From: an uncultured Sphingopyxis sp.
GTDB taxonomy: Bacteria; Pseudomonadota; Alphaproteobacteria; Sphingomonadales; Sphingomonadaceae
Direction of reading: 5' to 3'
Length of the DNA: 41,075 nucleotides
NCBI GenBank assembly: GCA_936933955.1
Contig: CAKZIN010000090.1
Location: 1-41,075 of the forward strand
Shown: piece after piece, positions 34,292-41,075 of the stretch
Numbering within the stretch: the stretch's first letter is position 1
Layout: each line of letters starts with the position of its first letter
The notes under the pieces: model-generated
Told to the model about the DNA's origin: nothing
Database searches by the model: none
The model's input: the letters and a program-made list of their open reading frames with translations, nothing else
Position numbers and translations under genes: made by a program

Positions 34292-34312
34292 GCCCCGGGC
34301 TCGACCCGGGGC
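34292..34312. repeat. palindromic repeat between convergent genes
   Basis: GCCCCGGG-CTCGA-CCCGGGGC is an 8-base-pair perfect hairpin in the 54 bases between the frameshifted gene and gapR. It has no T run. It resembles short dispersed palindromes of sphingomonads and may end both transcripts. Confidence 0.6.
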
Positions 34313-34330
34313 GTAGGTTCTGCAGCGCGC

Positions 34331-34597
34331 TCAGCCGATCCCCAGCGCTGCCTTATAGGTATCGAGCAGCGCTTCCATCTCCTGCCGGTCGTGCAGCGGC
34401 ATTTTCCGCAGCCGCACGATCTGGCGCATGATCTTGGCGTCATAGCCCTGCGACTTCGCCTCGGCGTAGACGTCGCGGATGTCGTCGGCGATGCCCTTTT
34501 TCTCCTCCTCGAGCCGCTCGACGCGTTCGATGAACAGCTTGAGCTGGTTGTCGGTGGGTTCGGCTTCGTCGTCGGCCATCGCGGGCTGATTCTCCAT
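34331..34597 (-). CDS. gapR: GapR-like nucleoid protein (DUF2312)
   Basis: In Caulobacter, GapR binds overtwisted AT-rich DNA ahead of replication and transcription and aids topoisomerases. The 88-residue product matches the family: a short acidic N terminus, a long coiled coil (QLKLFIERVERLEEEKKGIADDI), then DVYAEAKSQGYDAKIMRQIVRLRK and the C-terminal EALLDTYKAALGIG. Two starts are possible, ATG at 34597 (MENQPAMADDE) or 34579 (MADDEAEP); a GGAG lies before the second. The function is transferred from the family. It is convergent with the gene before it and divergent from pyk. Confidence 0.88.
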   Translation of the reverse strand: MENQPAMADDEAEPTDNQLKLFIERVERLEEEKKGIADDIRDVYAEAKSQGYDAKIMRQIVRLRKMPLHDRQEMEALLDTYKAALGIG

Positions 34598-34749
34598 GAG
34601 GGTGCGGCGCGCCGATAGCCGGGGCGGCGGTGCGGGGGAAGGTGCGCGAGCTTCGTTAGCAACCCATCGAGCCAACTCATGCGGCCGACACCGCCTTGTC
34701 ACCGTCACACCCCTGCCCCAAAGCACCCCGCGCCAGACGGAGACCAGCT

Positions 34750-36204
34750 TTGCCCCCCATTACCCCGCCGCGCGATCGCCGCGTTCGCATCCTCGCCACG
34801 CTGGGGCCTGCGTCGAGCGGCCCGGAGCGGATCCGGGCGCTGTTCGACGCCGGCGCAGATGCCTTCCGCCTCAACATGAGCCACGGCGATCACGCCATGC
34901 ACGCCGCCAACGTCGCGGCGATCCGGGCGATGGAAAAGGAGACGGGCCGCCCCACGACCATCCTCGCCGACCTTCAAGGGCCGAAGCTGCGCGTCGGCAC
35001 CTTTGCCGAGGGGGGCGTGATGCTGGAGGACGGCCAGCGCTTCAACTTCGACGCGGACCCGACGCCGGGCGATGCGACCCGCGTCGCGCTGCCCCATCCC
35101 GAAGTGCGCGCGGCGCTCCAGCCCGACACCCGGCTGCTGCTCGACGATGGCAAGCTGGTGATGCGCGTCACCCGCGTTCACGGCGAGGCGATCGAGACCA
35201 TCGTCGAAGTCGGCGGGCGCCTGTCCGATCGCAAGGGCGTGAACCTGCCCGACGTAGTGGTGCCGCTCGCCGCGCTCACGCAAAAGGACCGCCGCGACCT
35301 CAGCTTCGCGATCGACGCGCATGTCGACTGGATCGCGCTGTCGTTCGTGCAGCGCCCGGAGGACGTGGCGGAGGCGCGCACGCTGATCCGTGGGCGCGCC
35401 GGGGTGATGGTCAAGCTCGAAAAACCGCAGGCGCTCGAGCGGCTCGAGGAGATCATGGAACTTGCTGACGCGTGCATGGTCGCGCGCGGCGATCTTGGCG
35501 TCGAACTGCCGCCTGAGCGCGTGCCGATCGCACAGAAGCGCATCGTCACGCTCGCCCGGGCGATGGGCAAGCCGGTGGTGGTGGCGACGCAGATGCTCGA
35601 GTCGATGATCGTCGCGCCGACCCCGACGCGCGCCGAAGTGAGCGACGTCGCAAACGCGATGTACGACGGCGCCGACGCGGTGATGCTCTCCGCCGAAACC
35701 GCCGCGGGGGCGTGGCCGGTAGAGGCGGTGCGGATGATGGACCGCATCGGCCGCACGGTAGAGCGCGACCCCGGCTACCACGCGCGGCTGCACTTCACCG
35801 AAACGAAGGCCGAGCCGACCACCGCCGACGCGCTTTCCGAAGCGGCGGGCGCGGTCGCGGAGATCGTCGGCGCGGACGGCATCGTTTGCTTCACCGGCAC
35901 CGGATCGACCGCGCGCCGCGTCTCTCGCGAGCGGCCCCGCGCACCTCTGTTGGTGCTGACACCAAAGCTCGACGCGGCGCGGCGAATGGGGCTGCTGTGG
36001 GGCGTCCACGCGGTGCACACGCGCGACATCGGCAGCTTTGAGGAGATGATCGCCAAGGGCCGCCGCATGGCGATGCGCCACGGCATCGGGCAAGCAGGCT
36101 CCAAGCTCATCATGATGGCCGGGGTGCCGTTCGGGACGCCCGGATCGACCAACGTGCTCCACGTCGCTACGCTGACCGGGGACGAGCTCAAAGGGCATCG
36201 CTGA
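34750..36204 (+). CDS. pyk: pyruvate kinase
   Basis: Makes pyruvate and ATP from phosphoenolpyruvate, the final glycolytic step and here the lower part of the Entner-Doudoroff route. The 484-residue product has FRLNMSHGDH (39-48), the active-site segment VMVKLEKPQALERLEEIMELADACMVARGDLGVELP, VVVATQMLESM, and the C-terminal allosteric domain with CFTGTGSTAR. The start chosen is the TTG at 34750, preceded by CGGAGA six to seven bases away. An earlier TTG at 34696 would add 18 low-complexity residues with no ribosome binding site. The thioesterase gene begins one base after the stop. Confidence 0.93.
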   Translation: MPPITPPRDRRVRILATLGPASSGPERIRALFDAGADAFRLNMSHGDHAMHAANVAAIRAMEKETGRPTTILADLQGPKLRVGTFAEGGVMLEDGQRFNFDADPTPGDATRVALPHPEVRAALQPDTRLLLDDGKLVMRVTRVHGEAIETIVEVGGRLSDRKGVNLPDVVVPLAALTQKDRRDLSFAIDAHVDWIALSFVQRPEDVAEARTLIRGRAGVMVKLEKPQALERLEEIMELADACMVARGDLGVELPPERVPIAQKRIVTLARAMGKPVVVATQMLESMIVAPTPTRAEVSDVANAMYDGADAVMLSAETAAGAWPVEAVRMMDRIGRTVERDPGYHARLHFTETKAEPTTADALSEAAGAVAEIVGADGIVCFTGTGSTARRVSRERPRAPLLVLTPKLDAARRMGLLWGVHAVHTRDIGSFEEMIAKGRRMAMRHGIGQAGSKLIMMAGVPFGTPGSTNVLHVATLTGDELKGHR

Positions 36205-36205
36205 C

Positions 36206-36625
36206 ATGCCGGACCGCATCCCGCCCCACGCCTTTCGCCAGCGCGTCGTCGCGAGCGAGGCGGACATCGACGAATTGGGCCACGTCAACAATGCGGTATG
36301 GGTGCGCTGGATCCAGGACGTGGCGGTGGCGCACTGGTACAGCCTCGCAACCGCGCAGGAGCATGAGGCGGCCTACTGGGTCGTGACCCGGCACGAGATC
36401 GACTACCGCGCCGCGCTGCTCCCGGGGGAGGCGGCGATCGGCGCGACCTGGGTGCCCGACCCGCCACGCGGCGCCCGCTTCGACCGCCGCGTCGCCTTTG
36501 TGCGGGAGGGGGACGGCAAGCTCCTGATCGACGCGCGCACCACCTGGGCGATGATCGACCGCGCGAGCGGACGCCCGCTGCGCGTGCCGAGCGAGCTTGC
36601 GGAGCGGTTTCGGGCGGGGATTTAG
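36206..36625 (+). CDS. acyl-CoA thioesterase, hotdog fold (4HBT)
   Basis: A 139-residue cytoplasmic hydrolase of the 4-hydroxybenzoyl-CoA thioesterase/YbgC class. The catalytic segment DIDELGHVNNAVWVRWIQD (about 20-38) has the HVNN pattern of this class, followed by the hotdog strands (EIDYRAALLPGEAAIG, RFDRRVAF, DARTTWAMID). The substrate is not readable from sequence. It starts one base after the pyk stop, so it is cotranscribed and coupled with pyk. Confidence 0.87.
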   Translation: MPDRIPPHAFRQRVVASEADIDELGHVNNAVWVRWIQDVAVAHWYSLATAQEHEAAYWVVTRHEIDYRAALLPGEAAIGATWVPDPPRGARFDRRVAFVREGDGKLLIDARTTWAMIDRASGRPLRVPSELAERFRAGI

Positions 36626-36729
36626 AATGTGAAGCTCCCGCGCCGTGCTGCCCTTGTCACCGCCCGCCCTGCGGCTTAGCCCTCGCGCAACGGGAGGGCG
36701 CGCGCGGACGCGTCGGGGAGAGTGACGCG

Positions 36730-38241
36730 ATGAGTTCGATGACGTGGGTGTCGCTCGGCGCCTATTTCGTGATGATGCTGGCGCTGGGCTTCTACGCCTG
36801 GCGCAAGGCAAAGGCAGATGCGGAGGGCTATCTCCTCGGCGGGCGTGACCTCGGCCCTGCGGTGACCGCGCTGTCGGCTGGCGCATCGGACATGTCCGGC
36901 TGGCTGATGATGGGCCTGCCTGGCGCGGTCTACACCGGCGGAATCAGCGCGGCATGGATCGGCATCGGGCTCACGCTCGGAGCCTGGGCGAACTATCGCG
37001 TCGTCGCCGCGCGGCTGCGCACCTATACGGCGATTGCGGGCGACGCGATCACCATCCCAGACTTCCTCGCGGCGCGCTTCGGCGATCCGGGGCATCTGTT
37101 GCGACTGGTGAGCGCCGCCGTCATCATCCTCTTCTTCGCGTTATATTGTTCGGCCGGGATGGTTGCGGCGGGCAAGTTCGCGGTGGCCGCGCTGGGCATG
37201 GACTACCTGTCAGGCGTTGCGCTCGCGACCGGCGTGGTCATCATCTACGTGCTGTTCGGCGGCTTCCTCGCGGTGAGCCTCACCGACTTCGTGCAGGGCA
37301 CGATCATGTTCGTCGGGCTGGTCCTCGTCCCGCTGGTGGCGATCGCTACCATCGGCGGCTGGGGCGAGCTGGCACCGTCGCTGGCGCTGGCGGAGGATGG
37401 CAAGGGCCTTGACCCCGGCGCGCTCACCGCGCTGCTCGGGGCTGGCGGCGTACTCGGCATCATCAGCACTGCGGCGTGGGGGCTCGGCTATTTCGGGCAG
37501 CCGCACATCATCGTCCGCTTCATGGCCATCCGCCGCGTCGCCGACCTGCCGACCGCGCGGCGCATCAACATCATATGGATGGCCGTGAGCCTCGCTGGCG
37601 CGGTGCTGACCGGGCTGATCGGCGCGGCCTGGGTAGCCAAGGGCAACCCGGCCCCAGCCGACGCCGAGACAATCTTCATCACCTTTGCGCGCGTGCTGTT
37701 CCATCCGCTGGTCACCGGGTTCCTGCTCGCCGCGATCCTCGCCGCGATCATGTCGACGATCAGTTCGCAGCTGCTGGTCACCGCCAGCTCCATCGCCGAG
37801 GACGTGTATCGCGGCATCCTCAAACCCGACGCCAGCGAAGCAAGCGTCGTGCTGCTCGGCCGCGCCGCGGTGGTGGCGGTGAGCGCGGTGGCGGCCTGGC
37901 TGGCGCTCGATCCGGAGCGCTCGATCCTCGGCCTTGTCTCCAACGCGTGGGCGGGGTTCGGCGCGGCTTTCGGGCCGGTGATCATCGCCGCGCTGTGGTG
38001 GCGCCGCACCACGCGTGCGGGCGCGCTGGCGGGAATGATTGTCGGCACCGCCGTCGTCATCGCCTGGATGAGCGCGGGGCTATCCGACACCATGTACGAG
38101 ATCGTCCCCGGCTTCATCGCCGCGAGCCTCGCCATCTGGCTGGTGAGCCGCATGACGCCCGAACCCTCCGCCGACACGCTGCGTCAGTTCGATGAAGCCG
38201 CGGCGCTGGCGACGCGCGGCTCGACGCCCGCCAACCTGTGA
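36730..38241 (+). CDS. putP: sodium:solute symporter, PutP-type proline transporter
   Basis: A 503-residue inner membrane protein of the sodium/solute symporter family with about 13 membrane segments. Landmarks of PutP are present: YLLGGRDLGPAVTALSAGASDMSGWLMMGLPGAVY (about 35-70), RLRTYTAIAGDAITIPDFLAARF, GWGELAP, and GYFGQPHIIVRFMAIR. The AIMSTISSQLLVTASSIAEDVYR motif near 340 is typical. GGGGAGAG precedes the ATG. The stop overlaps the next gene's GTG start. Proline is the likely substrate from family resemblance. Confidence 0.88.
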   Translation: MSSMTWVSLGAYFVMMLALGFYAWRKAKADAEGYLLGGRDLGPAVTALSAGASDMSGWLMMGLPGAVYTGGISAAWIGIGLTLGAWANYRVVAARLRTYTAIAGDAITIPDFLAARFGDPGHLLRLVSAAVIILFFALYCSAGMVAAGKFAVAALGMDYLSGVALATGVVIIYVLFGGFLAVSLTDFVQGTIMFVGLVLVPLVAIATIGGWGELAPSLALAEDGKGLDPGALTALLGAGGVLGIISTAAWGLGYFGQPHIIVRFMAIRRVADLPTARRINIIWMAVSLAGAVLTGLIGAAWVAKGNPAPADAETIFITFARVLFHPLVTGFLLAAILAAIMSTISSQLLVTASSIAEDVYRGILKPDASEASVVLLGRAAVVAVSAVAAWLALDPERSILGLVSNAWAGFGAAFGPVIIAALWWRRTTRAGALAGMIVGTAVVIAWMSAGLSDTMYEIVPGFIAASLAIWLVSRMTPEPSADTLRQFDEAAALATRGSTPANL

Positions 38242-38774
38242 CCGCGCTGACGATCAACGGCCGCGCGGTCGATATCCGCCTCGACCCCGCGACACCCCTG
38301 GTGTTCGCCATCCGCGAGGCGGCGAACCTGACCGGCACCAAATATGCGTGCGGCACCGGCGACTGCGGTGCGTGCACGGTCGACATCGACGGGCAGGCGG
38401 TGATGAGCTGTCAGGTGACGCTCGGCGCGTGCGAGGGCGCTGGCGTGACGACGATCGAGGGCCTCTCCCCCGACCGCAGCCACCCGGTGCAACTCGCCTG
38501 GATCGCCGAGCAGGTGACGCAGTGCGGATTTTGCGATCCCGGCTTCATCATGGCGATCGCCGCGTTGCTGCGACGCAACCCCGACCCGAGCGACGCGGAG
38601 ATCGCCGCGCTCCCCAACCTGTGCCGCTGCGGCACCTACCCCCGCGTTCGCCTCGCCATCGCGCGGGCGCGGCGGATCATGTCGGGCGAGGAACGCGCAC
38701 CCGCCACCGCCGCGCCCGGAACCCGGCTCGAGGAAGCGACGAGGGCAGTGCCTGCGCTGCGGCCAGGGAGATAG
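38238..38774 (+). CDS. orphan [2Fe-2S] subunit of a xanthine-oxidase-family enzyme
   Basis: A 178-residue electron-transfer protein with both clusters of the molybdenum hydroxylase small subunit. The plant-type site has Cys38, Cys43, Cys46 and Cys58 (CGTGDCGAC...C). The second cluster has Cys96, Cys99, Cys129 and Cys131 (CGFC...CRC). The layout matches isoquinoline 1-oxidoreductase and aldehyde dehydrogenase alpha subunits. No molybdopterin-binding large subunit is adjacent: putP lies upstream, a glutathione transferase downstream. The GTG start overlaps the putP stop (GTGA). A short Ala/Pro/Arg tail follows the domain. Confidence 0.9.
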   Translation: MTALTINGRAVDIRLDPATPLVFAIREAANLTGTKYACGTGDCGACTVDIDGQAVMSCQVTLGACEGAGVTTIEGLSPDRSHPVQLAWIAEQVTQCGFCDPGFIMAIAALLRRNPDPSDAEIAALPNLCRCGTYPRVRLAIARARRIMSGEERAPATAAPGTRLEEATRAVPALRPGR

Positions 38775-38818
38775 AGAGCGACTGGCGGCGCCAGCGCCTC
38801 TTTTCCTGCTAATCATCG

Positions 38819-38906
38819 CACCGGACTTGATCCGGTACCCAGCCCTGCTTCACACCACTGCGCGCCTTCAAGCTGGACCGCGGATCAAATCCGGGGTGAC
38901 TGGGCT
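38819..38906. repeat. intergenic inverted repeat, CCGGA...TCCGG type
   Basis: A left arm around CACCGGACTTGATCCGG (38819-38835) is mirrored by a right arm around CGGATCAAATCCGGGGTG (38881-38898), with outer CCCAG/CTGGG also matching. Each arm contains its own CCGGA-N5-TCCGG-like hairpin. The unit fills the gap between the [2Fe-2S] and glutathione transferase genes. Confidence 0.65.
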
Positions 38907-38929
38907 AAAGACGTGAGAGAGGATCGCCC

Positions 38930-39766
38930 GTGACCGCACCCTACACCCCGCCCGCCGTCTGGACCTGGCAGCCGAGCGACAGCAACCGCTTCGCCGCCAT
39001 CAACCGCCCCACCGCGGGCGCGCGACACGAGGCGGAGCTGCCCGTCGGCGACCATCCGTTCCAGCTCTACTCGCTCGGCACGCCGAACGGGCAGAAGGTG
39101 ACGATCCTGTTCGAGGAACTGCTCGCCGCCGGACACGCCGACGCCGAATATGACGCCTGGCTGGTCAACATCATGGAGGGCGAACAGTTCTCGAGCGGGT
39201 TTGTCGCGGTAAACTCCAACAGCAAGATCCCCGCGCTGCTCGACCGATCGGCCAAGGAGCCGGTGCGAGTGTTCGAGTCGGGCGCGATCCTGCTGTATCT
39301 TGCCGAGAAGTTCGGCGCCTTCCTCCCCACCGGCGCGCGGCGTGCGGAGGTGCTCAGCTGGCTGTTCTGGCTACAGGGCGCCGCGCCGATCCTGGGCGGA
39401 GGGTTTGGGCATTTCTACGCCTATGCGAACGAGAAGCTGCAATATCCGATTGACCGTTTCGCGATGGAGGTGAAACGGCAGCTGTCGGTGCTGGATCAGC
39501 AGCTCGCCGCGCATGAATTTGTCGCGGGCGCGGACTACAGCATCGCCGATATGGCGATCTGGCCGTGGTACGGCGCGCTGGTCAAAGGCAAGGTCTACGA
39601 AGCGGGACGCTTCCTGTCGGTGGAGGAATATTCCAACGTCATTCGCTGGGCGGATCAACTCGCCGCGCGACCGGGGGTGCAACGCGGGCGCATCGTCAAC
39701 CGGACAGAGGGTGGGCGCATCCTGCGCGAACGGCACAGCGCGGCGGACTTCGACGGACTATTCTGA
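38930..39766 (+). CDS. yghU: glutathione transferase, YghU-like
   Basis: A 278-residue cytoplasmic enzyme of the Nu-class (YghU) glutathione transferases, which reduce disulfides using two glutathiones. It shows the long N-terminal extension of that class (YTPPAVWTWQPSDSNRFAAINRPTAG), the thioredoxin-like domain (FQLYSLGTPNGQKVTILFEELL), NSNSKIPALLDR with the glutathione-binding Pro, VFESGAILLYLAEKFG, and the helical C-terminal domain. The start is GTG at 38930. It is convergent with the acyl-CoA-dehydrogenase-like gene, overlapping by nine bases. Confidence 0.88.
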   Translation: MTAPYTPPAVWTWQPSDSNRFAAINRPTAGARHEAELPVGDHPFQLYSLGTPNGQKVTILFEELLAAGHADAEYDAWLVNIMEGEQFSSGFVAVNSNSKIPALLDRSAKEPVRVFESGAILLYLAEKFGAFLPTGARRAEVLSWLFWLQGAAPILGGGFGHFYAYANEKLQYPIDRFAMEVKRQLSVLDQQLAAHEFVAGADYSIADMAIWPWYGALVKGKVYEAGRFLSVEEYSNVIRWADQLAARPGVQRGRIVNRTEGGRILRERHSAADFDGLF

Positions 39767-40774
39767 GCGCCACAGGTTGGTGGCGTAATCGAGTTTCGCG
39801 TCGAGCGTCGCCTGACGAAGGTAGAAGCTGAGGTCACGCAGCCGCCGACCGAGCGCGGACCCGCGCGCGAACAGCGCGGTGCCGAGCGCGCGTTCGACAA
39901 GCGCGCGCTGCCGAAGCGCTGCCGCTTCGATCGCCTCGCGCGCCTGCAGCGCGGCCATCACGCCGAGGTTCGCATCACCGCTCGCTTCCACCGACCGCGC
40001 CGCGTGGCGCGCCCAGAGGTCCGCTCCCCGAGCCTCCATCGCGATCAGGCCGAGGCGGTGCTTCTGCCGCGGATCTTCTCCCTGGCCCCGGGCCGCGAGC
40101 GCCGCGGCGCTTTGTCGGGCGATGTCGGCCATCGCCCCGGCGTAGGCGGCGCACAGCCGCCACAGCCCGCCGTGGAACGCGGGCTCGGCAAGCATCGCGT
40201 CGGGCGGCCCTAACTCCTCGCCAGCGAGGCCCTCGCAATCGAACCCGCCGGACGCGCTGCCGACCATCGCCGCCACGTCCCATTGCTCGGGCCGATGCCG
40301 GGCAGGGTCGCGCGCGTCGACGAGCAGCATCTGCAGCCCGCCCTCCGCGCCGGGGCGGCGTGCGGTGACGATGGCGAGGTCGACCGCGCCCAGCCCGGAG
40401 GCGAACGCCTTTGCGCCATGCAGAAGGCTCCCGTTCCACGTCGCAGGCTCCCGCGCATCGGCGCCCCACACCCCGAGCATGGTGCCCTCGCGTGCTGCTT
40501 CGGCCACCCGCGCATCCTGCGCCGCGCTGCCGCAGTCCGCGACCAGGCGCAGCGCGTTGAGGTGACCCTCGTAGAGCCGCGCCATGGTGAGGCTGGCAGC
40601 CCCGAGCGCGTAAAGGCGTGCGAACGCGACCTCCCAGCCGGCCGCCGTTGCTGCCTCGACCGCCTCCCCCAGCCACCCCGCTTCGCGCAGCAAAGCGACG
40701 CCCTCGCGCGGGTGCGCGGTGCCGCGGTCGAGCCCCTCATCGAGCGAGGCGATGGTTGTCAGCGCATCCGTCAT
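39758..40774 (-). CDS. acyl-CoA dehydrogenase-like protein
   Basis: A 338-residue protein resembling acyl-CoA dehydrogenases, with a helical start (GVALLREAGWLGEAVEAATA), a beta middle region (WNGSLLHGAKAFASGLGAVDLAIVTARR) and a helical C-terminal domain. It is shorter than the usual 380 or so residues, and the usual FAD-contact segments are poorly conserved, so it may be catalytically divergent. The ATG at 40774 overlaps the stop of the preceding gene (ATGA), so the two are coupled. I recall such genes next to PIG-L deacetylase and glycosyltransferase genes in sphingomonads, but this cannot be confirmed here. Confidence 0.7.
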   Translation of the reverse strand: MTDALTTIASLDEGLDRGTAHPREGVALLREAGWLGEAVEAATAAGWEVAFARLYALGAASLTMARLYEGHLNALRLVADCGSAAQDARVAEAAREGTMLGVWGADAREPATWNGSLLHGAKAFASGLGAVDLAIVTARRPGAEGGLQMLLVDARDPARHRPEQWDVAAMVGSASGGFDCEGLAGEELGPPDAMLAEPAFHGGLWRLCAAYAGAMADIARQSAAALAARGQGEDPRQKHRLGLIAMEARGADLWARHAARSVEASGDANLGVMAALQAREAIEAAALRQRALVERALGTALFARGSALGRRLRDLSFYLRQATLDAKLDYATNLWRSE

Positions 40775-41075
40775 GCGAACATCTCCTCCAGCTGACCGAC
40801 CGCCCGTTCGAGCGCGGAAACGTCGAGCGGTTGATGCGACAACGCGGGCGTCGCCGCCTCCACCGCCGCCCAGGTCGCGCCGAAATACGGCTGAGCCTCG
40901 ACCATCGCCAGGCCCTGTTCGCGCGCGAATTGCGCCCAGCGACCCTGCTCCCACGCTGCCCTGCCCCGCCCCCGCAGCGTCAGTCGCCGAACGAGCCGCT
41001 CAGCCGCTTCGAACTGATCATCGCTGCGATAGTTCGCGCGGGTGCGGGCGGCGAGCGCGTCGGCCATTCCGCCGC
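40771..41075 (-). CDS. C-terminal part of an unidentified protein, partial at window edge
   Basis: The frame is open to the right edge, so the 5' end is missing; the Met at 41067 need not be the start. About 100 residues are visible: LAARTRANYRSDDQFEAAER, a basic patch RLVRRLTLRGRGR, and a helical end ALERAVGQLEEMF. It overlaps the next gene's start by four bases. No family can be assigned from this tail; a sugar-modifying enzyme (PIG-L type) is only a possibility based on remembered gene order. Confidence 0.65.
   Translation of the reverse strand, partial: GGMADALAARTRANYRSDDQFEAAERLVRRLTLRGRGRAAWEQGRWAQFAREQGLAMVEAQPYFGATWAAVEAATPALSHQPLDVSALERAVGQLEEMFA

Noticed and set aside
38781..38815. 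Terminator after the [2Fe-2S] gene (GGCGGCGCCAGCGCC followed by TTTT)
   Set aside because: The possible stem leaves a two-base loop or pairs only five bases, so it is not a convincing intrinsic terminator.

Overview
The window looks like chromosome from an alphaproteobacterium of the sphingomonad group. It is very GC-rich. It carries an Entner-Doudoroff dehydratase, a SciP-type (DUF1153) CtrA inhibitor, a GapR-type (DUF2312) chromosome-architecture protein, a sigma-EcfG-type stress promoter, and short palindromic intergenic repeats of the kind common in sphingomonads. The assignment rests on these families and on remembered homologues; no database search was run.

Bases 1-5378 form the end of an integrated element. 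A large serine recombinase gene lies directly against the 3' end of a tRNA-Leu(CAA) gene and its reading frame runs through the tRNA gene, the usual geometry of integration at a tRNA 3' end. The element holds three transcription units. A leftward gene runs off the window edge. A rightward run of four uncharacterised genes follows. Last comes a small gene coupled to the recombinase. Each unit has the same 13-base word, GCCCTAGCCACCC, placed 34-36 bases before its first start codon. This shared control motif, tying unknown cargo to the integrase, is the most interesting observation here.

From 5376 to the end the window is ordinary chromosome. In order: tRNA-Leu; a coniferyl-aldehyde-type dehydrogenase (-); two paralogous small secreted proteins (-); edd (+); acetyl-CoA acetyltransferase (+); pdxH with a cation efflux transporter (-); then a long rightward run dnaJ-like, yihY-like, fabI, lipoprotein, aroC, lipoprotein, phzF-like, mostly overlapping or nearly touching. 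A serine-hydrolase lipoprotein (-) and a small membrane protein (+) start head to head on the same CATG. Next come mnmA (-), a small ORF coupled to sciP (+), a GlsB/YeaQ stress membrane protein, an RND efflux adaptor and pump, a DUF445 membrane protein, pepN, and yebC-ruvC-ruvA (-, without ruvB next to them).

The right end holds a frameshifted DJ-1/PfpI gene, gapR (-), pyruvate kinase and a thioesterase, a PutP-like symporter overlapping an orphan two-cluster [2Fe-2S] subunit, a YghU-like glutathione transferase, and an acyl-CoA-dehydrogenase-like gene coupled to a partial gene at the edge (-). Most of this is housekeeping: central carbon metabolism, aromatic amino acid, fatty acid and vitamin B6 synthesis, tRNA modification, recombination repair and efflux. 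No stretch above 300 bases outside genes was found. No CRISPR array, rRNA or intact insertion sequence was seen.
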